Shown: positions 45,835-58,984, counted from the first letter of the stretch. The stretch is 64,000 nucleotides of DNA from Erinaceus europaeus (GCF_950295315.1 NC_080185.1:42438387-42502386), one strand, 5' to 3'. The notes: generated by a model not told the origin, from the letters alone. Made by a program: numbers and translations.

Positions 45835-46820
45835 TTTCCTTTTATTTATTAATGCTCTGTCTAGATGATCTGTCAGTTTGAGGGAGTGGGGTGTTAGTCT
45901 TCTACTATTAATGTGTTGCTGTTGATATACTTTTATAGCTCTTTCAGTAGATGTTTGATGTATTTAGATGTATTTAGATGGCCCCTCGTTGGGTACGTAA
46001 ATGCTAATAATTATTAAGTTCTCTTGGTTGACTGATCTGAGCATTATGTAATGTCTATCCCAATCTTTCACTGTTTCATTTATTTTAAAGTCTATTGTGT
46101 CAGATATGAGAATAACTGTTCCTGCATGTGTGTGTGTGTGTGTTCCATTATCTTATATGATAGTTATCCATCCTTTCACTTTGAGTCTGTGTTTCTCCTG
46201 TTGACTTACGTGGGGTTCCTTCAGACAACATATGGTTGAATTATGTTTTCTGATCCATCTTCCTACTCTGTGTCTTTTAATGGGCAGATTTAGATCATTG
46301 AAATTTATTGATATTATGGATTTAAGATATTTCAGTGCCATTATTTTAAAATTTTCTGAGTGTTCTAACTTATGGTATGTTTTTGGTGATGTTACTGTTT
46401 TTTTTCTTGGATGTTATTGTTTATAAGAGACCTTTTAGATCTTCTTGCAGAGCAGGTTGGGTAATTATTAATTCTTCAACTGATACTTTTCTGAGAAGGT
46501 TTTTATCCCTTTATCTGACAATCTGGCAGGATACAATAGTCTTGGCTGAAAATTTTTCCCATTTGCCATTCTCTTCTGACTTTGAGAGTCTGTGCACAGA
46601 AATCTGCTGATAATCTTATGGGCTTTCCTCTGTATGTGACTCTTTGTTTTCCTCTTGCAGCATTCAGAATCCTTTCTTTATCCCTACTCCTTTCCATTTT
46701 AACAATGATGTGTCTTGTTGTATGTATATCTGGGTTGGTTCTTTTTGGGAATCTCTGGGATTCTTGAATCTTTATGTCTTTTCTTTTGTTTAGAGTGGGG
46801 AAGTTTTCTTTTTTCAAATT
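45835..46820 (-). mobile_element. L1 fragment: ORF1 C terminus, spacer and ORF2 endonuclease start
   Basis: On the minus strand 46503-46817 encodes an ORF1 C-terminal remnant (MERSRDKERILNAARGKQRVTYRGKPIRLSADF) and 46153-46341 the ORF2 start (SIISINFNDLNLPIKR). Here the endonuclease motif NVNGLN has become NFNDLN and QETH has become KEPH, so it is an inactive remnant. A (GT)n run is at 46128-46143. Confidence 0.88.
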
Positions 46821-46822
46821 TA

Positions 46823-47022
46823 TAATCTTTATTATTTATTGGATAGAGACAGACAGAAATCGAGAGGAAAGGGAGAGATAGGGAGGGAAAGAGACAGACA
46901 CCCGCAGCCCTGTTTCACCACTTGCAAAGCTTTTCCCCATAGGTGGAGACTGGGGGCTCAAACCTAGGTCCTTGCACACTGTAACATGTGTGCTCAACCA
47001 GGTGTGCCACCACCTGGACCCG
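46823..47022 (-). mobile_element. S2 SINE in L1
   Basis: 'tattggatagagacagacag', 'gccaccacctggaccc'. Flanked by the repeat aagttttctt at about 46800-46809 and 47026-47035. L1 ORF1 sequence continues to about 47110. Confidence 0.85.
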
Positions 47023-47149
47023 AAAGTTTTCTTCTATTATTTTTTGTAGTGTACTTTCTTCCCCTTTCTCTCTTCCTCTGGCAAGCCAACAACTATATTT
47101 TATATGTATGATTTTATACCTTATATAAAAGTATAAATTTAAGTATAAC

Positions 47150-47289
47150 TACACACACACACACACACATAATAGTTTGTTAATTGTTTGCCTTGTTCTC
47201 TCCAAATGCCATTTCCCAAGACCATAAATTTGTGTGTTTCATTCCTTGATGTATTTCCCAGTGTTTAAAGCCATGCCTGCTAAATAGTA
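47150..47289. other. Short (AC)n and unassigned sequence
   Basis: (AC)n at 47151-47168; 47190-47290 has an L2/MIR-like phrase (cattccttgatgtatttcccag). Not classified. Confidence 0.35.
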
Positions 47290-47490
47290 TGTTCCTGGGG
47301 ATAAAGCAGTGGCTCACCTAGAAGAGCCCACTCATTACTATCCATAATAACCCAGGTTCAAATTTCTGGTCCCCACCAGCAGGGAGAACTTCACAAGTGG
47401 TGAAGTAGTGCTCTTTCTCCCTCCCTCTCTATGTCCCCCTTCTTTATGGATGTTTCTCTAGTTCTATAAAATAAATAAATAAATAAATAC
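47290..47490 (+). mobile_element. S2 SINE
   Basis: 'ggggataaagcagtggctca', 'caggttcaaatttctggtcc', tail (AAAT)n at 47470-47500. Confidence 0.75.
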
Positions 47491-47494
47491 ATAA

Positions 47495-48669
<1,175 letters not shown>

Positions 48670-48688
48670 GTGAATTCACTTTCTTTTT

Positions 48689-49550
48689 TCCCTTTTTCTT
48701 TTATTTATAAAAAAGGAAACTGAAAAATCCACAGGATAAGAGAGGGTTCAACTCCACACAGTTCCCACCATCAGAACTCTGTATCTCATCCCCTCCCCCT
48801 GATAGCGTTCCTATTCTTTGCCTCTCTGGGAGTATGGACCCAAGGTCATTGTGAGATGCAGAAGGTGGAAGGTCTGGTTTCTGTAATTGCTTCTCCACTG
48901 AACATGGGCATTGACAGGTTGATCCATACTCCTAGCCTGCCTCTCTCTTTCCCTAGTGGGGTGGGGTTCTGGGGAATCAGAGCTCCAGGACATATTGGTG
49001 GGGTTGTCTGTCCAGGGAAGTCTGGTTGGCATCATGCTAGCATCTGGAACATGGTGGCTGAAAAGAGAGTTAACATATAAAGCCAAACAAGCTGTTGACT
49101 AATCATTAAACTAAAGGCTGGAATAGTGCAGATGAAGAGTTGTGGCGGGGGGAGTCTCCATTTTTTAGATAGCTAGTAGGCATATTTTAGTTATATTCCA
49201 AAGGACCTGTGGCTATACTTTTTTTTTTTTTTTTGCCCTGAGCCTGAAATTTGATATGCATGTGGATCCAAGTTATTGTATGGGGAGATGATATCATGGT
49301 TGGAAAAAGGACCAGAAACCTGGATCAGGAAAGAGAGTAGCTTCCAAATATGGGAAAGGTGTATAAATATTGTTGACTGTAGACCCCATAGATTTGATGT
49401 GATCTGGGCCCATATTCAGCTTAGGAGCCTATGTGACCTCTGCATCCCTGTAGATCTGAGAATACATTGTGTGGTCATGAGTAGAAACATTCCAAGCTGC
49501 CTCAATATCAGGACCCATCTTCTTCAGTTGTAGCATAGAATATGAATTCT
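48689..49550 (-). mobile_element. Complete family A element (862 bp) with 19-bp TSD
   Basis: The direct repeat gtgaattcactttcttttt is at 48670-48688 and 49551-49569, and the element splits an L1. Minus orientation, with the T-rich end (its polyA tail) at the left. It has no ORF above about 90 residues. An internal T-run at 49219-49234 matches one in 10428-10860. Confidence 0.92.
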
Positions 49551-49915
49551 GTGAATTCACTTTCTTTTTCATTCACTTTCTTCACCTCATCTTGCATAGA
49601 GCTTGAATAATCATGTTAAATGAGATAAGTCAGAAAGACAAAGATGGATATAGGCTGATCTCACTAATAGAAGTTGAAAAACAAGAAAAGGGAAAACACT
49701 AGACATAACTTGAACTTGAGTTGGTGTATTGCACCAGAGTAAAAGATTGTGGGGTGGGTGGGGGGGAGGGTTAAGGTCCTGGAACATGATGGAAGAGGGG
49801 GAACAAGTTGGGGTTGAATTGTTATTCAGAAAAATAAAAAAAATGTTACACATGCACAAACTACTGCATTTTACTGTCTACTGTAAACCATTAATCCCCC
49901 AATAAAAATAAATAA
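49551..49915 (+). mobile_element. L1 ORF2 end and 3' UTR (continues 48669)
   Basis: 'gttaaatgagataagtcaga', 'gcaccagagtaaaagattgt', a G-rich block at 49751-49768, 'ccccaataaaaataaataat'. Confidence 0.88.
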
Positions 49916-50244
49916 TCAAATAGTAAGTTCTAAAATCCATTTGTTGGATGAATGAATACATGACTTGCATGACTTTCCATCCTGACTATTCTCTCACTCA
50001 TCCCAACATCACAAACTTCCATCCTTTTCCATGAAAACATGAATTCACTCTATATCTTAAGAATCATGCCGCAAGAGTGGAGCCCCACAAACCAGTACTC
50101 TTCCATCCTTAACAGAGAGGTAGGCTTAGGGGACCAATGGACCTGGGTATGCATGCTGGCTCGAATCCCCATAGTGAGTTATGTCACCTCCCTGACAGTT
50201 GCTGTCCCCACAGAGACCATTTTTGTTTCTAAACCAACATTGTA
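49916..50244. other. Unique sequence
   Basis: No repeat recognised. A 68-residue frame at 50039-50245 has no recognisable family. Confidence 0.4.
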
Positions 50245-50455
50245 ATTAAAAAAATTATTTATAAAATGGAAACACTGACAAGACCATAGGATAAGAAGGG
50301 TACAATTCCACATAATTCCCACCACCAGAACTCCGTATCCCACCCCCTCCCAATAGCTTTCCTATTCTTTATGCCTGTGGGAGTAAGAACCCAGGATCAT
50401 TATGTTGTGCAGAAGGTGGAAGATCTGTTCCCGCTGAACATGGGAGCATTGTAAT
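50245..50455 (-). mobile_element. Family A repeat fragment
   Basis: 'aaattatttataaaatggaa', 'accaccagaactccgtatcc', ends at 'tgttcccgctgaacatggga'. Confidence 0.82.
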
Positions 50456-50469
50456 TTTTATGGATGGGC

Positions 50470-51140
50470 TGTTGTGATGAAGCAGCCAATCACAGTAGAA
50501 ATTTGGGTACATTAGCATATAGTTTCCCTCAGCCTGGCTATGGAGCATACTGACAAGGGAATGTGGGTGTGAGGGACTATATCAGCAAGGACCTGGAGCA
50601 GATTGCTCTTTTTTTTTATTTATCTGTAATTTATTTATTTATTTAAAAAAGGAGACATTAACGAAATCATAGGATGGGGGGGTACAATTCCACACCATTC
50701 CCACCACCCAATCTCCATATCCCATCCCCTCCCCTGATAGCTTTCCCATTCTCTATCCCTCTGGGAGTATGGACCCAGGGTGGCTGTGGGTTGCAGAAGG
50801 TGGAAGGTCTGGCTTCTGTAATTACTTCCCCGCTGAACATGGGCATTGACAGGTCGATCCATACTCCCAGCCTGCCTCTCTCTTACCCTAGTAGGGTGGG
50901 GCTCTGGGGAAGCGCAGCTCGCTCTCTTGATTGGAATACCTCCATCATGGCACTCTCCTGTTGGCATAGCTCCAGCTTGATCTTCCTCTTAATCTCTTCA
51001 CATTGTAGCTTACTTTATTTATGGACTCTTGACTTAAGTTAATTCTCTTAGCTAGACTTTCCCCCTCACATCCACAGTGATTTTTATGAATAAACCTCTC
51101 ATTTATTTAATCCTAAACCAGGCCATGTGTTGATATTACA
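50470..51140 (+). mobile_element. LTR (probable), split by a family A copy
   Basis: Begins TGTTGTGATGAAGCAGCCAAT with a CCAAT box; after the insertion it has 'tttttatgaataaacctctc' (polyadenylation motif) and ends TGATATTACA. About 360 bp without the insert. TSD not clear. No retroviral gene attached. Confidence 0.65.
50615..50930 (-). mobile_element. Family A repeat inserted in an LTR
   Basis: T-rich tail then 'aaaaaaggagacattaacga', 'ccctgatagctttcccattc', 'ctagtagggtggggctctgg'; 5'-truncated. A short 'gctct' occurs at both junctions. Confidence 0.85.
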
Positions 51141-51207
51141 ATAATGGGTGACCATTTTGTACTTTTAGGTACCACTAAATTATGTACAATTAGAAATGCA
51201 GCATTAA

Positions 51208-51511
51208 GGGAGTTGGGTGGTAACGCAACGGCTTTAAGCGCTGGCGGCGCAAAACACAAGGACTGGCATAAGGATCCCAGTTCCAGCCCCTGATCCCCAC
51301 CCGCAGGGGAGTCGCTCCACAGGTGGTGAAGCAGGTCTGCAGATATCTTTTTCTCTCCCTTTCTGTCTTCCCCTTCTCTCTCCATTTCTCTCTGTCTTAT
51401 CCAACAACAACGACATCAGTAACAAAAATAAGAACTACAACAAGGAAACAACAAGGGCAACAAAAGGGAATAAATAAATATAAAAATATTTTTAAAAAAA
51501 TAAAAAAGAAC
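51208..51511 (+). mobile_element. S1 SINE with 9-bp TSD
   Basis: 'gggagttgggtggtaacgca' to 'aacaacaagggcaacaaaag'. The direct repeat tgcagcatt is at 51197-51205 and 51512-51520. Confidence 0.88.
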
Positions 51512-51520
51512 TGCAGCATT

Positions 51521-51774
51521 GCAGATGAGAGCAGACAGCAGAAGTAAATAAATCAGACTTAAAAAAAAAGCTCAAGCTTCATTATCTTGTCCATTTTTTT
51601 CATTATGTGTTCACAGAAGAGTGAGTACAATTTGAAATATTTTAATGGCAATAAAACTGTATGGGTAGTTACAACTACCCATCCATGTAGGCTAGTATCT
51701 TCACTCCAGAGATTTGATCTGCAACATGGGGATAAGCAGTACCTCATTGCATAATCATTACCCCCATTTTTATT
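51521..51774. other. Unique sequence
   Basis: No feature recognised. Confidence 0.4.
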
Positions 51775-52140
51775 TGTCATTAATAGTGGGTTACAAGATT
51801 GTAAGACTACAGGGTATAGTTGTATACCACACCCACCACCAAAGTTCTATGTCCCACTTTCCCACCTCCCAGAGATATAACTACAGTTCTCACAAGTCCT
51901 AGAAACAATTTTCTCGCTTCTGTTTTCTGTTTTGTTCATTTGTTTTCAAGTTCTCGTGTGTCAGTTCTCTAGATTCTACCTATGAGTGGAACCAGCCGGT
52001 AGTTGTCTTTCATCTTTTTCCTTATCTCACTCAGCATAATCACCTCCAGTTCCATCCATTTCCCCCCCAAAGGACACATATCATATTTTTTTTTAATTCA
52101 TCGTACAGTTATGAAATTGGACATTCCCTGTTAGGAACCA
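51775..52140 (-). mobile_element. L1 3' UTR (minus strand), unexpanded
   Basis: 'taatagtgggttacaagatt', 'ccacacccaccaccaaagtt', 'agattctacctatgagtgga', 'tctcactcagcataatcacc'. The site that is expanded at 28.0 and 38.6 kb is short here ('ctcgcttctgttttctg'). Confidence 0.85.
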
Positions 52141-52685
52141 GCAACTTTGTTTTTGTATTTATTTTTCTTTTGAAGTAAGAACTATTATTTCTTCATGGAT
52201 AACCTAATCACTTATTAAAAACTAAAGGGTGGGGAGCAAAGTCTAACGGATTTAAAAACCTTTTCTTTTGGTAAAGGAGAAAATTTCTCTCGAAAGTGCC
52301 GCTAAAGAGAGGAAGAAAGACTGAGAGTTCTAGAAGTGGTGATTTCCACAGGTCCACTCTGCGGTGGATATACAGGAAGTCAGTTGTGCAGTCAACAATG
52401 GGTTTCACCACTGGTTAGTTCCCTTGACGGTCTCATCACCAACATGCAGCCTACCATCCGTACCTCTCTGGAACACAGTGGCACTCAGTGGCACTAATTC
52501 CATAATAGTAGACCACCGCAAATAGCTTATGGGTCATGTGGCACTATTATTATTTTTTAAAGGGTCAGGTACAGGAGCAGTGGGTTTATCATGCAGGCAC
52601 TAAGACCCAATAACCCTGGTGGCAAAACTTAATTAATGAATTCTCATTATCAATCCCTGCCAAAGTGTGCTTTAAAAATATTTAT
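52141..52685. other. Unassigned, with a SINE tail near the right end
   Basis: 52555-52640 is an S1/S2 extended-tail fragment (caggagcagtgggtttatca). The rest is unrecognised. Confidence 0.4.
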
Positions 52686-52689
52686 TTTA

Positions 52690-52890
52690 AGGGCTAGGTG
52701 ATGGCTCACCTGGTTAACCACACACTACAGTGGTCAAGAACCCAGGTTCAAGCCCCTCCCTGGTCCCCACCTGCAGGGAGAAACTTCATAGGTGGTGAAG
52801 CATAGTTGCAGGCATCTCTTTGTCTCTTTCCCTCTTTGTTTCCCTCCCCTCTCAATTTTTCTGTCTCTATTCAGTAATAAAAATTAAAAA
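52690..52890 (+). mobile_element. S2 SINE
   Basis: 'gggctaggtgatggctcacc', 'caggttcaagcccctccctg', body, A-rich tail. Confidence 0.8.
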
Positions 52891-52899
52891 AAGAAAAAG

Positions 52900-53640
52900 A
52901 CAGATGAGGCAGAGATTCAAAAGATTATGCAAGAATATTATGGACATCTGTGTGGAACCAAATTTTACAACTTAGAAGAAATGGACACATTCTTTTTTTT
53001 AATATTTATTTATTTATTCCTTTTTGGTGCCCTTGTAGTTATTATTGTTGTTATTAATGAAGTCATTGTTGGATAGGACAGAGAGAAATGGAGAGAGGAG
53101 GGAAAGACAGAGAGGGGGAGAGAAAGACACCTGCAGACATACTTCACAGCTTGTGAAGCGATGCCCCTGCAGGTGGGGAGCAGGGGGCTTGAACTGGGAT
53201 CCTTACGCCAGTCCTTGTGCTTTGGGCCACATGCGCTTAAGCCGCTGCGCTACCACCCGACTCCCTGGACACATTCTTAGAGTTATACCCACTACCATCC
53301 TTGACACAAGAGGAAGTAGATAAACTCAACAGGCCAGTCACTAGTAAAGGAATTTAAACAGTAATCAAAAGCCTACCCAGAAACATTGGGCCCTGATGGC
53401 TATACTAATGAATTTTACAAAACATTCAAAGAAGAACTAACATCCATCCTCTTCAAACTTCTCCAGAAAATAGAAGAGGGAGCACTCCCAAATACATTCT
53501 ATGAGGCTAACATCACCCAGATCCCCAAATTAGAAAAGGACCCCATCAAGAAAGAAAACTATAGACCTATATCCCTGATGAACATCGATGCAAAGATACT
53601 CAACAAAATCTTGGCTAATCGAATACAACAACCTAAATGC
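52900..53640 (+). mobile_element. L1 ORF2 reverse-transcriptase fragment
   Basis: Encodes, with breaks, [29 protein letters not shown] and [26 protein letters not shown] (53386-53635), equivalent to about 7050-7490 of the full-length L1. It has a premature stop near 53358 and stops abruptly at about 53637 before the catalytic motif. Confidence 0.88.
52995..53265 (-). mobile_element. S1 SINE with 13-bp TSD, in L1
   Basis: The direct repeat tggacacattctt is at 52982-52994 and 53266-53278. Confidence 0.92.
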
Positions 53641-54185
53641 CTCCATTTTTCTTCTTTTTCCTTAGGAGTGTATTTGTTATTTGTGGTTTTTTAGAGTTCC
53701 ACACAAATTTTTGAATAATTTGTTCAATTTCCTTGAAATATATCATTGGGATTTTAACAGGGATTGCATTGAATCTATAGATTGCATTTGGCAAAATTGT
53801 CATTTTATTGCATTCTTTTTTAAAATGGTTTTTAAAAATATTTATTTATCCTTTTGTTACCCTTGTTATTTTATTGTTGTAATTATGATTGATGTTGTTA
53901 TCGTTGGATAGGACAGAGAGAAATGGAGAGAGGAGGGAAAGACAGAGAGGGAGAGAAAGATAAACACCTGCAGACCTGCTTGTGAAGCGACTCGCCTGCA
54001 GGTAGGGAGTTGGGGCTGGAACCGGGATCCTTCCGCCAGTCCCTGTGCTTTGTGCCACCTGTACTTAACCCGCTGTGCTATCGCTCAACTCCCAAAATTG
54101 AGATTTTAATGATATTTATTCTCCCAGTCCATGAACAGGGGATTTTCTTCCATTTCTTTGTGTCATCCTCTATTTCTTTTAACAG
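53640..54185 (-). mobile_element. L1 ORF2 segment in inverted orientation, with S1 inside
   Basis: The reverse complement of 54095-54185 corresponds to the region 'aaagaagtggaaagatattc' onward (about 8220) of ORF2, and 53640-53820 to the part just after. The flanks on both sides are L1 in + orientation. Confidence 0.8.
53825..54092 (-). mobile_element. S1 SINE
   Basis: 'tttatccttttgttaccctt' to 'tgctatcgctcaactccc'; core shortened by a small deletion (cctgcttgtgaagcgactcg). Confidence 0.85.
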
Positions 54186-55540
54186 TGTCTTCTAATCAAA
54201 ACAGCATGGTGCTGGAAGAAAAAAATGGTCATATGGAGCAGTGGAATAGCCCAGAACTCAATCCACGCATGCACAGACATCTCATATATGACAAAGAGGC
54301 CAAATCTGCCCATTGGGTAAAAGAAAGTCTCTTTAACAAATGGTGCTGGCAGAATCTGAAAGCCACATGTAGAAAAATGAAACCAGACCACCAATTAACA
54401 CCATACACCAAAATTAACTCAAAATGGATCAAAGATCTGGATATCTGACCTGAAAGTATAAAATACATAGAAGAACATATTGGTGAAACATTACATTACA
54501 TTAACACTAAAGACATATTTGGAGACTTCAGCCCATGGGCAAAGGAAACAAAAGCAATATTGAACAAGTGGGACTATATCAAATTGAAAAGCTTCCATAC
54601 ATCAAAAGAAAACCCCATAAAGATAAACAGGAAACCCAGCAAGTGGGAGAACATATTCACACATCATACTTCAGACAAGCACTTGATACCAAACATCTAT
54701 AAAGAACTCATTCAGCTCAACAAAAAGAAAAAGAACAACCCAACAAAAAAAGTGGGCAGAGGACATGCGTACACAATTATTCAAAGAAGGGATATGCATG
54801 GCCCACAGACATATGCAGAAATGCTCTAATTCACTCATCACCAGAGAAATGCAAATTAAAACACCATTGAGAAACCACCTCACACCTGTAAGAATGGCAT
54901 TCAGCAACAAAACAGGAGAAGATAAATACTGGAAAGGATGTGGAGAGAAAGGAACTCTAATACACTGCTGGTGGGGGATAAAAAATGGTACAACCATTAT
55001 GGGGAACAGTATGAAGAATCCTTAAGCAAATACAGATGGAAATACCTTACTACCCAGCAATCCCACTCCTAGGCATTTATCCAAAAGAGAATCACTAATC
55101 CAAAGGGATATGTGCATCCCCATGTTCATAGCCACATTATCTATAATAGCAAAAATTTAGAAGCAACCAAAATGTCCCTCCACAGATGACTGGTTAAAAA
55201 AGTTATGGGACATATACTCAATGGAGTACTACTCAGCAATAAAAAATATGATTTTACATCCTTTGGAATAAAATGGATGGAACTTGAGAACATTATGCTT
55301 AGTGAAGTAAGCAAGGATGTAAAGGAAAGCTACAGGGTGGTCTCACTCATATGAGGAATTTAAAGAACTGAACACACATACTTATAATAAACAACCAGAC
55401 ACAACACAACCACAACCCGTATTTAAACTGAAAAACTATAGTTGTTACCTGGAGGGAATCGGGAAGGGCAGAGCCTTTTGGTGGCGGGGAAGAGGTGAAA
55501 CTCTAGTCCTATCACTGTTTAGTCCTATCAATAATAATAA
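54186..55540 (+). mobile_element. L1 ORF2 C-terminal part and 3' UTR
   Basis: Starts 'ctaatcaaaacagcatggtg' (about 8480 equivalent), includes the Cys-rich remnant [17 protein letters not shown], and ends in a 3' UTR with 'actgaaaaactatagttgtt'. Much more diverged than the 4-kb L1; several stops. Confidence 0.87.
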
Positions 55541-55544
55541 GACA

Positions 55545-55707
55545 TGGTGGGGGGTGGATAGATTTTATATCTCAAGTTCCCTGACTGCCTAGACCGTATC
55601 CCTAAGCAAAAATAACTAGCTTTTGCTAATATTTATCTTAGATTTGCAAAATGATCAAATTCCTATAAGGGGATTAATTGTTCATGGATCTCCAAAAATG
55701 TATCTGA
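55545..55707 (+). mobile_element. Family B, piece 1
   Basis: A continuous older element seems to run 55545-55707, 56422-57807 and 60579-61312, with two insertions removed. Each junction is marked by a direct repeat. Confidence 0.55.
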
Positions 55708-56407
55708 TCAAATCGATGGGGCTTACAGTCAACAATATTTATACACCTTTTCCATATTTGGGAGCTACTCTCTTCCCTGATCCAGCTTTCTGGTCCTTTT
55801 TCCAGCCATGAAATCATCTCCCCAGACAATAACTTGGGTTCATCTGCATATCAGATGTCAGGCTTAGAAAGAAAAGAAAAAACACTAATATAGTCCTGGG
55901 CCCTTTGGAATATAACTAAAATAGGCCTACTAACTATCTACGAAACGGAGACCCCCCAAATCTTCATCGGCACTATTTCAGCCTTTAGGTTCATGATTAG
56001 TCAACAATTTGTTTGGCTCTATATGTTAACTCTTCTTTCAGCCACCAGGTTCCAGATGCTACCATGACGCTAACCTGACTTCCCTGGGCAGACGACCCCA
56101 CCAATGTGTCCTAGAGCCCTGCTTCCCCAGAGCCCCACCCCACCAGGAAAAGAGAGAGACAGGCTGGGAGTATAGATTGACCTGTCAACGCCCATGCTCA
56201 GTGGGGAAGCAAATACATAAGCCAGACCTTCCACCTTCTGCACCCCATAATCTCCATTGGTCCATGCTCCCAGAGGGATAAAGAATAGGAAAACTATCAG
56301 GGAAGAGGATGGGATACAGAGTTCTGGTGGTGGGAATTGTGTGGAGTTGCACCCCTCTTATCCTATGGTTTTTATCAGTGTTTCCTTTTCATAAATAAAA
56401 ATCATAA
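55708..56407 (+). mobile_element. Family A element (700 bp) with 14-bp TSD
   Basis: The direct repeat aaaaatgtatctga is at 55694-55707 and 56408-56421. The 5' end matches the internal part of the 862-bp copy (tacagtcaacaatatttata). The 3' end has 'cataaataaaaatcat'. Confidence 0.9.
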
Positions 56408-56421
56408 AAAAATGTATCTGA

Positions 56422-57807
56422 AACTAAAGCTCTGCAAACATCTAAAACAACTTTAGCTTTAGGCCAGACAAGTCAAGACCTTTTGACCTTTTAAGTATTT
56501 AAAATACAAAGAGATTCAGATACCACTAAAAGGGTTCAAAGTATAATGAAGTCAAGTATATTAATATAGATATTAACTCCCCAACTAAACTGGCTATAAT
56601 AATTAATTACTGATATTTTAACTCTCTCTAAGACTATAAGAAACCCCTTGCTTTCTCTTTAAGACCCACACTTCTCCTAGTCCTGGTACCACTAGGACAG
56701 GACATGCCCATATTTCTTGAAGTTCCTTCTCTATGATTTCTTACGGCTATACCAACTTTGTCAACTTCAACCAAACCGCTACTGGTGGAGCCACCTCGCA
56801 TTATGCTGCTATTGAAATCCTACTGTGGACTGCAACCAGAGATAACAACCTGAGAAGTCAACCTCGCAACTCTTCAAATCTGGTGAGACCTTTCCTAACA
56901 CGTGGGACTTCCTGCATCCAAGTTAGATGGCACGTTGTTTAAGTAAGTAACGGATACCAGATTAGGCTAGGGTTTAGAGTACTGGATACAGGTGTACATG
57001 TATCCATAAACAAGGGGCAATCATATAACTCAAAGTCAAAGTTCTCGATAATGGCTGAAGTACCTAAAGAAGGCACCATGAATTCTGTAATTGTTGGATT
57101 GAGACCAAATTAGCAGGACAGCCTAGCAGAAAGGCCCAAAGAAGACAGATTCCCCAAACCTAACTGTGGTTGGGCTCAATAAATGATACTCAATGCCTAA
57201 AAAACTGAGAGATAATCTAAGATAATCAGATAAAGAAAGGACTACAAAATTGGGTTAAGAGCAAGAGACGGGTCCACTTAATAATGGCCTGTCTGGTCAA
57301 TATCACACCACCTCATCATCTGGAGCCCTAGTTAGGGAATCCTTGGATTTCCATATGCATATGATGGGTCTTGACCTCTAAAGGATGCCTCTCTCCATTA
57401 CCACTGTTTGCTCCCATAAAGAACAGTGTCTTCTGGGTCCTCTCAGGACCTTGGCTCTACCATAAAGCAATGATGGTAGGGATACCCCCAGCCTCCCAAG
57501 GGAGGCTGGGGGTATCCTGCCCTGACACTTAATAAAGACTGGTCCTAGAATGAGTGCAGCCTGCTATGTTCCTCAGATGTGATCATAAGCTATAAGCTCA
57601 GAACAATAGGGACTTAGAGGTTACACATGCTCAGGTGCTAAATATAAATATGTATTTACATATGGGCCTTGGAGCAGGTGGATGGAGGTAAATAGTTGAT
57701 TTTGGCCACAGAATTTTTTTTTATAAGAATGGGAGTTACTCCCTGCCCTAATCCAACTTTCTAGGCCTTATCTCTACTGTGACACCATTCTCTCAGACAA
57801 TATTCTT
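56422..57807 (+). mobile_element. Family B, piece 2
   Basis: 57300-57790 is collinear with 14790-15250 (ctcatcatctggagccctag, tgagtgcagcctgctatgtt, gggagttactccctgcccta). 56422-57300 is linked by continuity only. It contains a 38-bp near-perfect palindrome at 57480-57517. Confidence 0.6.
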
Positions 57808-57925
57808 TTTTAATTATCTTTATTTATTTATTGGATAGAGATAGACAAAAATCGAGAGGAAGGGGGAGATAGAGAGAGATAGAGACAGAGAGATACCTGC
57901 AGCACTGCTTTACCACTTATGAAGC
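57808..57925 (-). mobile_element. S2 SINE 3' part
   Basis: 'tttatttattggatagagat' to 'tgctttaccacttatgaagc'; the head is missing, and family A follows. Confidence 0.8.
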
Positions 57926-57929
57926 TTTT

Positions 57930-58980
57930 TTTGTTGTTGTTGTTGCCTCCAGGGTTATTGCTGGGAGTATGGATCCAGGGTCGTTGTGGGTTGCAGAGGG
58001 TGGAAAGTCTGGCTTCTGTAATTGCTTCCCCGCTGAACATGGACGTTGACTGGTTGATCCATACTCCCAGTGTGCCTCTCTCTTTCCCTAGTAGGGTGGG
58101 TCTCTGGGGAAGCAGAGCTCCAGTACACATTGATGGGGTCGTCTGTCCAGGGAAGTCTGGTTGGTCAGCATCTTGCTGGCATCTAGAACCTGGTGGCTAA
58201 AAAGAGAGTTAACATACAAAGCCAAACAAATTGTTGAACAATCATGAACCTAAAGACTGGAATAGTGCAGATGAAGTGTTGGGGGGTATTCCCTGCATGC
58301 TCTTGTGTACTTTTACTTTCAGGTATATATTCTTACCCTAGTTTATGGGCACGTGTGAACCTATGCTCTATCTCAGGAGACCTGGACTATATCTAGGTTT
58401 GGGGACTTTATTGGGGAGTGGACCACCTGGAATGGAATTAGAGAATACTATGAAAGGAAAGGTCTCACCTGGGTGATGAAGTTGAAGGGTTGTCATTCCA
58501 CACCTGAAGTCCCTGGTCACAGTCTGAAGTGAAGCATGCTGGGGTGGCACTTGTTGCGTTGATTAGGTTGCGATCTGCGGATGCAATATTATTTGAATTG
58601 AGAGCAGCTTGCAGAAAAGTGGGCCCCACCCTAAGGTTCCACGACTGGGGGAAATATAGGCTCTATAGTGGAAATGTGAGGTTCCTGTTGTCTTAGGGTT
58701 CAAGAAGACAATGGATAGTTATTGTTATCATCACATTATTTGGTGATAGGGTTAACTTTGAAAAGTCCCTTTGTTAGGATTTGCTGCATAATACCCAGCA
58801 TCTTGTATATAGCCGTGCTACTGGTTGCTTCTGTTCTCCCTGGTCTAGGCTTTTGAGAGAGTCAACATATCAAAGACAGCCTATGTATTAAAAAGACTCA
58901 GTCTGTGTTTTAAGAAGTTCTAGACATATGATCAATTTTCCCCTCTCATATTAATTAAATAGTGGTTTATATGTTTATAC
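57930..58980 (-). mobile_element. Family A element, long 5' variant
   Basis: 57930-58290 is typical family A. It extends to a 5' part (gttggggggtattccctgca) shared with the 63.1-kb copy, and then unique-looking DNA to about 58980. The 5' limit is uncertain. Confidence 0.65.
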
Positions 58981-58984
58981 TTTA

